Position numbers and translations under genes: made by a program. A DNA stretch of 64,000 nt from Punctularia strigosozonata HHB-11173 SS5 (taxonomy: Eukaryota > Basidiomycota > Agaricomycetes > Corticiales > Punctulariaceae): NCBI RefSeq assembly GCF_000264995.1, contig NW_006767450.1:169004-233003 (forward strand). The letters run 5' to 3'. Every line of letters starts with the position of its first letter. The stretch's first letter is position 1. The notes beneath the pieces were generated by a model. The model was given only the letters and a program-made list of their open reading frames with translations. It made no database searches and was not told where the DNA came from. Below, piece by piece: positions 1 to 8,640 of the stretch.

Positions 1-1600
1 AGCCGAGGAGCGTGGCATGTCTGTGCGAGGGATGCCCCGCGAGGGGGGATCTGCTTTGTTCTCCGCCGACGGGACATAGCGGGGCGTGATCCATATGGAG
101 TGCGCCCGCATTAGGGTGACAATTCGCTGAAGAACGCGGTTGTGTTCTAGATTCCTAGACTTCCCGGCATCCAGCGCGCCAATCACGCTCTGGTTGTCGG
201 AGCGAATAATCACGTGGAGGCCGCTCCAGCCTCTCAGCAGGGCCAGGCGTAGACCGAATTCTATTGCCACCATCTCGGCCCAGCCGATCTTCCGCGCTTC
301 CGAGCGCCAGCCGGGCGCGAGCTTCCAGGCGTCCCATTCGCCGTTCAAGACGACGCCGACGCCCCACGACGTGGAGGCGTCTACCCAGAAGTCACACTCG
401 GTGATCTCTGGTGGGCGCTGCAGCGAACTCCCGCAGGGGCCTACCTTCAGGGTGGTCCTCCAGAACTCGATATCGCCTAGGACTTGGCTGTTCGGTGTCC
501 GCCGTGAGAAGGCCGAGGAGGCCGGTGGGAATGAGGAGGAAAACTTTGATATGGCTACCAGTTTTGAGCGCCCGTCCGGAATGGCCAGGCTGCAATGGAC
601 GAGGGTCCCCATGACCCGCTCGGCTTCGCGCTGCGTGAAGGCGCTTCCGGCGACCCACGGCTCGAGCTTGATGACGTAGCGAGCCCGTTTGTCTTCTGGG
701 ACCGAGACCCATTTGCGCTCGAGGTCCCAGTCGAAACCGAGATAGCGGAAGATCGGCGCGAAGTCTTTGGTCTTCGACGGCTTCCACGGCCAGCCCAGCC
801 GCTCCGCCAGCCGGTGTACCTCGACTAAGCTATATGCGAACTCGGGAGGTCGGCCTTCGCTCGCGCGGATGGGGTAGCGGACGAATGCGAAATCGTCTAC
901 CCACTTCTTGAGGGCGTCGACGCCGGTTTTCAGATATACTGCTGCCATGCAGTCAGCGACCCTGCCCCACACCCCTGGGGAACTTGCCGGTCCGAAGGGC
1001 GCGCACGAGTCGATCCAGAATTGATCTCGCCACTGGACCACGAAGTGTGGTTGCTGGTCCGGGCGGATGGGGATGCAGCGGAAGGCGGAGTCGACATCGA
1101 GTGTGGCCACCTGCGTGCCCGGCGGGGCATCCATGACGAGAACTGCCATCTCTGAAAAGGTGCCCCACTCGCATGGGAACGAATCGGAGTCGATAGCGGC
1201 GTTCACCGATGCGATGGCGGGATCGTTGCGCGGGTACGAGAAATCTTGTATCATCCGCAGTTCGGCAGTTCCGGCCTTTGGTACTGCGCCTAAAGGGGAG
1301 GTACGGAATGGGCCGATGAGAGTCTCGAGCCTCTCGCGGTCGAAGGGGCCTGTGTAGCGGCGGGCTGCGCGTTCCTTGTGAATATACGTGTCGATCGCTT
1401 CCGCGTTCGACAGTGAGGATTTATGATTAGGAGGTGTGTAAGTGATGTTTACAGGGGACGGAATGCCCATATCGAATCCGATCCGCATGCCTAAGGGGAC
1501 GTCCGAGAAGGTATCTAACAAACCGAGCGAGTCAAGAAGCGACTCCCATTCATTTGGTTTGAACGGGGTCGTCACGGCCAGTGCTAGCGATGAAGCAGAG
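1..1600 (-). CDS. Reverse transcriptase / RNase H (partial)
   Basis: The reading frame is open from about 1600 to base 1, with no start needed if it is translated from the upstream gag frame. Visible landmarks in order: GPFRTSPLGAVPKAG and MIQDFSYPR near 1240-1330 (RT fingers), LDVDSAFRCIPI near 1090 (motif A, catalytic Asp), the WVDDF active site near 890-903 in place of the more usual YxDD, then an RNase H-like segment with FWVDAS near 390 and IGWAEMVAIE near 280. NKADPPSRG lies close to base 30. This order matches pol proteins of basidiomycete DIRS-like retroelements, which copy element RNA into DNA. The protein runs off the window, so its C-terminus and any recombinase are missing. No stop interrupts the RT part. 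Confidence 0.8.
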
Positions 1601-2800
1601 GCTTGCGGAGTGAGCGTCCCCGCAGAGGGTGCAGCGGTGCTCTCCATGTGCGCAGGTGCCTGTGGCCGAGCAGCCCCTCTGCATGTTAAAATGGAAGCAG
1701 TACCTCTTTCCGGACTTGTCGGCGTAGCCCCCGTCTTGCGTCCTCGCGATGAACATAGGACTCCCGTTGGCGAGAGTCTTCGCGAAACACTCCTTCGTGC
1801 GGTGGGAGAAGCGTCCACAGAGAAAGCAGCTCCGAAAGGAGCTGCCGTTCTGGTCAGAGATTCGGCGTCTTGTCGAGACCGAGTTCCGCGATGCCCGTGA
1901 GGCCGACGATGCTCCTGCGGGCTCCCGCCTGCGGTTGGCCAGCGCGAGCTGGGCCTGTTGCGGTTGCGGCTGGAGTACTCGCCTCCCGAGGTGAGCGATA
2001 TAGAGGTCGTCCCAGATCGCGCGATGATGTTCGCGTGGATCGATGGGGGTATTGAGCCGGCGTCTGCGAATTTCGATGTCGTAAGCGAGCCAGACTGGCC
2101 AGACGTTCTCGCTGCTGACGCCGCGGCGCAGGCGAATGTTCTCGTGATGGGTGTACCAGTCCAGGTATTCGTGAGGGAGATACTCTTCGAACAACTGGAG
2201 GTAACGTTGCCACGCTTGGAGCCACTCGGCGAACGAAAGTTGCATCTCGCCCTCCGGCGAGAGCGGCTGTTGGACCGGGACTAGGCCCCCGGATTCTATC
2301 TGCCACAGATTCGCCAAGTTCGCGTTCGTGTCGATGCCTTGAGCCATGCAAGCGGCGTCCGTGAGGTGATGAAGAGGAACGTGCCTCCTGTGGCCCCTCT
2401 CGAAGATGTCGCAAATCTGCTGAGGAATGACGTAGTAGTTGACGTCTGCTACGACCCCGGCGACGCGTGCCGGACGGCCCCGCGATGATACCGGGGTTGG
2501 GGATGCGTGTACGGTCGGGAACTCATCGACGTGACGGGCCTGTTGACGGGGAGCCGCCCTGGGTGCCGTGGACGAAAGACGTGGGCGTCGTGCGGCCCCA
2601 CGCCCTGGGCGGGGTTGGTCGCCCGGGTCCTCCAGCTCCTCCGGCTCTGGGCTGGGTGACTCCGACCCGAATTCGCGGTTGGTGCTCCGGTGCCCTGGGT
2701 TTTTGTGAGTCCACTGGACCGGTAGCAGGTGTGTGCCAAGGAAGGGGCTAGCAAGAATGTATGGCACGAGCCGTAGCAAGGATGTGGAGGCGTGTAGCAA
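1550..2800 (-). CDS. Gag-like protein with CCHC zinc knuckle
   Basis: A 416-residue frame. The first ~110 residues are proline- and arginine-rich and may not all be coding. The middle (around LANLWQIESGG, LDWYTHHENIRL, WPVWLAYDIEIRRR) is the helical gag-like region seen in basidiomycete retroelements. The C-terminal ~90 residues hold CFLCGRFSHRTKEC (CCHC-type knuckle) followed by a second Cys/His cluster (CFHFNMQRGCSATGTCAHG, CTLCGDAHSASLC), expected to bind nucleic acid. The frame ends in TGA at 1550. The RT frame overlaps this end in another frame, so Gag-Pol would need a frameshift, or a base has been lost or gained. The exact N-terminus is uncertain. Confidence 0.65.
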   Translation of the reverse strand: MLHASTSLLRLVPYILASPFLGTHLLPVQWTHKNPGHRSTNREFGSESPSPEPEELEDPGDQPRPGRGAARRPRLSSTAPRAAPRQQARHVDEFPTVHASPTPVSSRGRPARVAGVVADVNYYVIPQQICDIFERGHRRHVPLHHLTDAACMAQGIDTNANLANLWQIESGGLVPVQQPLSPEGEMQLSFAEWLQAWQRYLQLFEEYLPHEYLDWYTHHENIRLRRGVSSENVWPVWLAYDIEIRRRRLNTPIDPREHHRAIWDDLYIAHLGRRVLQPQPQQAQLALANRRREPAGASSASRASRNSVSTRRRISDQNGSSFRSCFLCGRFSHRTKECFAKTLANGSPMFIARTQDGGYADKSGKRYCFHFNMQRGCSATGTCAHGEHRCTLCGDAHSASLCFIASTGRDDPVQTK

Positions 2801-3347
2801 GACGCGAGCAAGGTGATAATTTACATCCGGCGAGAAGGCCGGGAAAGCAAGGAAGGAGGCATGTTGAAGGACTCAGTGAGGTGTATTGCTCACCTGATGA
2901 TGTCGGGGGAGGGAGCGGTTGTGTCTCTGCCCGCGCCCGCGCCGAGCGAAGTGAGTCTCTCCCCCTACTCTCCGAGCGTGTCTGCAGCCTTTGCGAGTTC
3001 GTGCGTTGGCTAGGTGTCCGCGAGTGAGAGCGCGTGGACGCGGACGGGAGGCTTTGCTCTTGGGTGTTGGCTAGGCCCTGCCATTCCGAGTCCTCGTCTT
3101 CTGTGTCCTGGGCGCGACCTTGGAGGTATTCGTTCTTCTCCCTGTCCGTGTAGAGGGCCGTGAAAGAAGGGTGATCGATGAGTTCGTCCTTGCGGTCGAG
3201 CAAGGCCTGCTTCGTCCGTGCTTTGAGGTCGTGGACGTTCCCTCCGGGGTCGACGCCGAGTGCTTCCGCTAGTTCGACCAGTGCTGCCCGGTTGAGCCGA
3301 TAGTGGGGTTTGTTGAAGGGGTTGTCCCGCGGGGCCCACGGAGGCAT
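2748..3347 (-). CDS. Retroelement N-terminal (SAP-like) gag segment
   Basis: A 199-residue frame starting at 3347. Residues ~14-70 (YRLNRAALVELAEALGVD, then DLKARTKQALLDRKDEL) have the helix-extended-helix look of a SAP-like DNA-binding segment, as found at the N-terminus of gag-like proteins in fungal RT elements. A Ser/Arg-rich linker follows. The last ~50 residues look non-coding. A good donor (gtgagc) near 2897 and an acceptor near 2713 could splice this part toward the downstream gag frame, but the resulting phase does not join cleanly, so the link is unresolved. It lies directly upstream of the CCHC gag frame on the same strand and is probably the same gene. Confidence 0.5.
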   Translation of the reverse strand: MPPWAPRDNPFNKPHYRLNRAALVELAEALGVDPGGNVHDLKARTKQALLDRKDELIDHPSFTALYTDREKNEYLQGRAQDTEDEDSEWQGLANTQEQSLPSASTRSHSRTPSQRTNSQRLQTRSESRGRDSLRSARARAETQPLPPPTSSGEQYTSLSPSTCLLPCFPGLLAGCKLSPCSRLATRLHILATARAIHSC

Positions 3348-3610
3348 GGCTCAGATGGCTAGAGTCGAGTCGATGATACGATGAAGCTACTACTCGCTGT
3401 CCCTAGCTGCTAGTGGGTTCTGAGGGAGAGAGGCGCGACGCGCGTCGGAGTTTCAAAGTTCCTCCCTCGAGCCCAAGACGGCGCACCGAGCTTCGCTCGG
3501 TGCTCGCTCAACGGACGTCGTCCAGGTTGCGGTTGAGAAGTGATCCGAGGCTAGTATGCGTGCTATCACCGTTCTACGTTACATTGATTGCAACGCCTAA
3601 ATGTCGAAAA
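3348..3610. other. Spacer between retroelement and X1
   Basis: I see no gene here. It would contain the right boundary of the retroelement, but no terminal repeat or target-site duplication was identified. Confidence 0.4.
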
Positions 3611-5485
3611 TCATTCCACCATAAGCTCTACAAGTTCCTGATCTACGAGCGCCATCCAGCATTTTGCGCCTAAAAGCATTCCTATGGGCTGGATGAATCT
3701 CCGAGGATTCTTTCCTCCAATGATATGACTCAGTGTTTCGTAGACTTGAGCTTCAGGAATGCTAGGCGTTTCTTCATCGAGACACAAGAACGCGCCTCCC
3801 GTCTTGCCTAGGAACCCCGAAGCGTCGTCATTCTTGATATAGAATGTGAATGCACCATGCGTCTTCGAGTCGGATAGTACTATGTATGGAATCTTGCTTA
3901 TCTCGAAGTATCTGCATAAGCACAGGTGGCGCGACATGTGAATACGCAACACGGTGTATGCATAAACCAGCATAGAACGCACCTTATGATCTGATCTAAG
4001 ACTTTGTTGAACTTGGATCTAGGGCTGCCTTGAATGCCGTTCTTAATGATACTGCTAAGGGAGTTCCCTATGGAACCAAATATCTGGGGTTTTGTTCAAA
4101 ATCGATCTCCAAGTCATTCAGCGAGACCGCAACCTTATTCTCCCATAAGACCAATTTTCTGCCAGAAATCCAGGTCTTCTTATCGCCAACATAAAGGACT
4201 ATGGCATGATCCACTTTGGAGAGGTCCAGAGGAGCATCTGAGCGATGTTAAGTACGAAAGCTAGCACATAATCAATAAATTCAGAGTTTGAGAGGTCACC
4301 TTGATATGGATTTTCTTCTTCTTCTTTTTCTTCTTCTTCTCGTTCTTCTTCTGAAAGTTTGCATATCGTTACTCAGTACCGTCTCTTTGAATTCGAGCTT
4401 ACCATCATCACTCTCGGATGACGAGCTATCCTGAGAGGATGCCTCTGCAGTAGTTGGAACCTCCTCGTCCTTCAATCTCAGTGCTAACAGGTGTATCAGT
4501 TGAAGGTTCAGCCCCACGAGTGACGGTGAATTACCGGCGAGGGTTTCTTGAGATGTCTCCAGGGTAGGCGTACGTTCCCCGCTTTCCGTACCTGACGATA
4601 GAAGTCAAATGTGATCCACACAATGATTGTTGGCATGCAAATGTTTACTTTCAGAGTCATCCGGGGAACTTTCAGAACCATCTGAGGATTTCGACAAGCG
4701 AGGTAAATCGTGTCAGTGTCGTGTTAGTGAAAACGACATACGACACACCCTCGTCATAGTCATCGTCATCGTCATCGTCTCGTTCATCTTCTTGAACCGT
4801 GCCATCGCTATCCCTCCTTTCGTCCACGTACACTTCGCTTCTGAAGGATATTGCGATAGTATCGGAGGTCAGCGAACTTCCGGGCTTCTCTTTAACCCAC
4901 TGCAGCATATCGGTGAGCACGATGGTGATAGGATAGAGGATCAACGATATCGTGAAGTTGCTACATATTCGTTGTATCAGCGCAAAGAAACCCCGTGACA
5001 ATGTACGTGCGAACGTACTTAACGTCCCCCTCTAGAGCCGCAAATCGTGGAATGAAGATTTGTCGAAGAGGAATGTAGCGTGGCCCCACTTGCTGATCGA
5101 AGTTTTCGAGACTTGTCTTGAAGGCCACGATCGCGTTTTCGTATTGAACCTCGGGCTTATGAAGCACGATATTATTAACGGGGTGAACAGGGTTCTGGTC
5201 TAGAGTAGGGGGACTTGATTTGCCTTCCACTGGCCGCGGTATCGGGCATAGTGGATTAAGTTGCAAGAGTTTAGTCGCCGAGTAGGACTCCTTCGTCAGA
5301 AGCGTATCCATGATATCTAGGCGGGTGGAAGATATGGAACCGTTGGCATCTTTGACGGATTCCAGGATGGCATGTACGGCTTCGACAGCCTGTGGACCTT
5401 TGACAATATCCTGAAGAGAACTCCGTAGTGCTTTTCCGAGTCCGTTATTGATCCAGTTGTCGAATTCGGCCGCTGTCGGAGGCAT
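3611..5485 (-). CDS. X1: PD-(D/E)XK nuclease-like protein (unnamed family)
   Basis: A multi-exon gene aligned to X2 (12136-13486). Exon 1 (5485 to ~5010) is helical and ends RFAALEGDVKY. The next exons are acidic (DERDDDDDDDYDE, then DGSESSPDDSES) and then strongly basic (RRRTRRRRKRRRRKSIS near 4300). The core follows: KVDHAIVL near 4215, VLWENK near 4145, an intron, IFGSIGNSL, then QIIRYFEISKIPYIVLSDS near 3880-3965. The Asp, the E-x-K and the Q-x3-Y followed by a hydrophobic strand are the layout of the restriction-endonuclease-like fold. Both X1 and X2 keep these residues. I infer a nuclease-fold protein; catalytic activity and function are unknown. No in-frame stop remains after splicing. 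The exon borders are my reading of splice signals. Confidence 0.55.
4312..4349. repeat. TTC/TTCT microsatellite
   Basis: A run of TTC-type units. On the minus strand it encodes the Arg/Lys-rich patch of X1. Confidence 0.7.
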
Positions 5486-6403
5486 CGAAAGGCGAGCGGC
5501 GAGCGGTGTGGCGACGGCGATGAGAGACGTTAGGGATAGGCAACTGTGGTGTTTGAGAGATGCAGCTACAGGTGCACTGAACTAGAGGCTATACGGGTGA
5601 CGTCCACGGCGAGTCACCACCGATAAACGAAAAATATCTCTTACGCTAACGTGCTCGTTGGACTATTGTCCCTCGGCGTCCTCCATCCGGTATGCGTGGC
5701 GTCCACATCTACACATGACATGATCATGATCTACGTGAGAGAATCGCGATTACAACGACTCCCTCACCGAACCGTCGAATGTTCCTCCGCCGTGCTATAC
5801 TGTCCTTAGAAAGTGATCAAATATGCCAACCCTCGAACCCTTGACCGCGTACAATACTGGGGCAGTCGCCATGAAAGTACTCAAGCGACCAAAGATAGGT
5901 GAACCGGCGCCATGGATTCAAGGGGACGACGCTACGGGAGGGATGGCATATCCTTCTCACTGAAGCGGATATCGCGACATGCGAGACCGGTTGCCGGGTC
6001 ATTCTTCAGTGACCATGCCCAGAACAGGAAAGAAGCTCCAGCCTAGCGTGCATGAGCAGTCTGTATTTACGCCCAATATGCGGCTGTGACGTTCGATCAG
6101 CAGAGATTGACTTTCCAGGGCTCGTGCACCCCTTCGGCAGGAAAAACCTGCCTATCATGATAGTGGCTTGCAGTAGGCTGGCCGAAAAAACGTTCACATT
6201 GGCAATATGTCACTGAGTATGAGGCACGCGGAAGCGACAAACAAAGAGTCCGTAATAATGGAGGTATACGAGGGACGGGACGGAGTGCAAACGGAAACGA
6301 GCAGCTAGTAGATAAGTAAGTCTCACTGCTCGGATGTGGGAGCAAGTATGCATTCGTGTACCTAGTAGATAAGTAACTACGGTACATTAGCTCTCGGTAC
6401 AGG
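5486..6403. other. Upstream region of X1, no gene seen
   Basis: About 0.9 kb with only short frames and no recognisable domain. It should hold the X1 promoter. Near its right end a 15-bp unit (CTAGTAGATAAGTAA) occurs twice, at 6305-6319 and 6362-6376, and a 28-bp unit at 6320-6347 recurs at 8613-8640. Confidence 0.5.
6320..6347 (+). repeat. 28-bp direct repeat, copy 1
   Basis: Identical to 8613-8640. The unit begins GTCTCACTGCTC and ends GGGAGCAAGT. The pair brackets the 2.2-kb TIR element. Confidence 0.85.
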
Positions 6404-7289
6404 GTATCATCAGGAAAACTGTCCTAAGGCAAAATGCACAAATGCAGTGTTAGCATGACAAATAGGTCAATTTTGTCATATGTGACAAGTTGGTAACTAT
6501 ATGCACACTGTGTGCAGATTTTGTGTATTGTGTGCAGGTAGTTTGTGGTGTGTGTAGGTGATGTGTAATGTATGCAGCATCCTTGTAGTATAGGTTCTCT
6601 GTTTGCTGTTTTTTAAATGTCTTCAGTTTTTTGTAAGATATTCCACAGCAACCTAATCATACTAACTTATTAGCTATAACCTAGGATAGTCAAGATAATA
6701 TCTTGTAGGAGAAAGTGGTCTGGAAGCAGTTCACAAAGAATGGTAGAGCAATGTCAAATCCCATGCCAGAAGTCCAATGATGCAGAACTTTCATCTTGAA
6801 AAAATATGGATCTATATAGCTACCTTTTGAACTATGGTCACTATCACAGTACTGTGAGTGCTATATAGAAGTAGGCTAGTTGCTATGGTGTGCTGTAAGT
6901 GCTATGTAGATGTTGGTCAGTTGCTACATAGTCCTGTTTGGTAGTTAGAGACAGATTACTCAGTTGTATAACTATATTAATACATATATCATAGGGGCAG
7001 TCAGTATAGCACCCAATGATATAGGATGCATCTGTATAATGTGATAGCAGGTGTCCAAATTCACAATACCATGACTTAAACCAGGCCCAGGCCTTGAACA
7101 GCAGTATTGGTAGCTCTAGATACTATTAGATGTTAGATACCCATGACTATCTACAGAATGAATACAGTTGTGGTATATATCTGAGTGGCAGGGACACAGG
7201 ACACAGGGGCCAACACGGACTTGTGCGTTCAACGCGAACAACCCAGCACGTGATGTACTTCACGTGATCGTATCATGACGTGTCCGTTT

Positions 7290-7740
7290 GACTCGAGTCC
7301 ACCCACCCGCCCATCGTGCTCGCCCACCCACCCGTCCACCGCGCTCGCAAGTGCGCCGTCCACCGCGTTCGCCAGCATGCCGCCCACCGAGCTCGCCAAC
7401 GCGCCGCCCACCGCGCTCCGAAGTGCGCTCGCCTGCGCGTTGCCCACTGAGCTCGCCAGCGCGCCGCCCACTGAGCTTGCCAACGTGCCGCCCGCCGCGC
7501 TCGCAAGTGCGCTTGTCGCCCCATAGCCAGTACGCCGCTCACCGCGCTCGCAAGTGCGCTCACCAGCGCGCTTCCTACTGCCCTCGCGAGTGCGTTCGCA
7601 AGTGCCCCGTCCCTGCGCTCGCAAGTGCGCCGCCCACCGCGCTCGCCAGGGCGCCGGCCCATGCACTCCCAAATGCGCCGGACGCGGCGCTGGCAAGTGC
7701 GCCGACCGCCCTCCTTGCGCTGGCAAGTGCACGGCTCATT
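7290..7740. repeat. GC-rich minisatellite, ~24-bp unit
   Basis: Many diverged copies of a ~24-base unit built on GCAAGTGCGCCGCCCACCGC plus GCTC. Because the period is a multiple of three, several frames on both strands stay open and encode 8-residue periodic peptides. These are very likely not real proteins. Confidence 0.8.
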
Positions 7741-7904
7741 GTTTCTCCCCCCTCTCGCCCGCCTCTCACTGGCCTCTCGCCCGCCTCTCCGCCTCTCGCC
7801 GCCTTCTCGCCGATCTCTCCGCCTTCCGCCAGCCTCTCGCCGGCCTCCTTGTCTTCTTGCTCGCCTCCCTGCCTTCTCGCCCACCTCCCCGCCCCTCACT
7901 CAGC

Positions 7905-8195
7905 CTCGAGCGAGGGCCGCCAACGCGGTCTCGCTCAGCGGAGCTTTCTACGCTCGCGCCCAGCCTTCGCCCCGCCGCAAGCGAGAGCCGCCAACACGGT
8001 CTCGCTCGGCGAAGGTTTCACTCCCTGCAACGACCGCTCGCCCAGCTCTCTCGCGGGAGCTGCCAACACAGTCTTGCTGGGCGCGGCCTCCCCCACCCGC
8101 GGACGCCCTTCCTGCCCTCCTTTGCTACTGTCCTCCTTTCCCTAGTGCCGAGCCTGAGCCGCCAACGTCGCCGTGCTCAGCTTCGCCTCCAGGCC
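7905..8195. repeat. Four diverged copies of a GAGCCGCCAAC unit
   Basis: Units containing (G)AGCCGCCAAC followed by GTCTxGCT start near 7911, 7985, 8056 and 8155, spaced about 70-100 bases. Between this array and the 24-bp minisatellite (7740-7890) lies a CT-rich CTCGCCGCCT-type array. Confidence 0.65.
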
Positions 8196-8612
8196 TCCCG
8201 CCCACCTATTACCAGTATGAGTACAAAGTATGCTAATGATTGTGTTGGTACATATGTATAAGTAGCATGATTATTATCACAATTCTGTGTAAGCCTGAAT
8301 GAATCTTGTCTATTTGAGCAGACTTGTACTAGAACAGAGTGCTATACCTGGTGTCAAATGCAGCAAAGTGTTAAGTAATGCAGCAAATGTGAGCATTGTG
8401 TGAACATATGTGGCAAATTTGCAACAATATGTTGATGCCCACCAAGGGACTTAATTAATTTTACAAACAGTTCAAAGATCCCCAATATGTCTAATATGTA
8501 CATATTTGTCACAAGAAGACAGAATATGTACATATGGGACAAAGTTGAGCATAGTGTTGAGAAATTGTCAGGAGATACTTTTCCTGATGATACAGGCAAT
8601 AGATGAACTCAC

Positions 8613-8640
8613 GTCTCACTGCTCGGATGTGGGAGCAAGT
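8613..8640 (+). repeat. 28-bp direct repeat, copy 2
   Basis: Identical to 6320-6347. Here the following bases (GAGAC) extend it into an imperfect hairpin: GTCTCACTGCTC pairs with GAGCAAGTGAGAC. Confidence 0.85.

Larger units (their letters stand above)
1..3347 (-). mobile_element. Retrotransposon (DIRS-like RT class), truncated by left window edge
   Basis: Reading right to left on the minus strand, the element shows an N-terminal SAP-like/gag segment, a proline-rich gag-like region with a CCHC knuckle, then a reverse transcriptase and RNase H-like domain still open at base 1. The RT active-site variant WVDDF and the ending NKADPPSRG resemble the tyrosine-recombinase (DIRS-like) RT elements common in Agaricomycetes. 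No recombinase or integrase is visible, because it would lie beyond the left edge. No long terminal repeat was seen at the right end. The DIRS assignment is inference; the RT assignment is secure. Confidence 0.8.
6404..8593. mobile_element. 2.2-kb non-autonomous TIR element with minisatellite core
   Basis: The first 15 bases (GTATCATCAGGAAAA, 6404-6418) are repeated exactly in inverted orientation at 8579-8593. The flanks show a possible AGG target duplication (6401-6403 and 8594-8596). If the duplicated site is instead TA, as in Tc1/mariner-type elements, the element is 6407-8590. The outer 0.4-0.8 kb on each side is AT-rich and the core (about 7250-8190) is very GC-rich. No transposase frame is visible, so the element would need one in trans. 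Its ends share ATCAGGAAAA with the 123-bp element at 10769. Confidence 0.65.

Noticed and set aside
140-679. Plus-strand frame of 179 codons
   Set aside because: Antisense shadow of the RT/RNase H frame, which has recognisable motifs on the minus strand.
7273-8261. Several long frames on both strands (up to 285 codons)
   Set aside because: They come from minisatellites whose period is a multiple of three, and the peptides are simple repeats. No start context or splice structure supports them.
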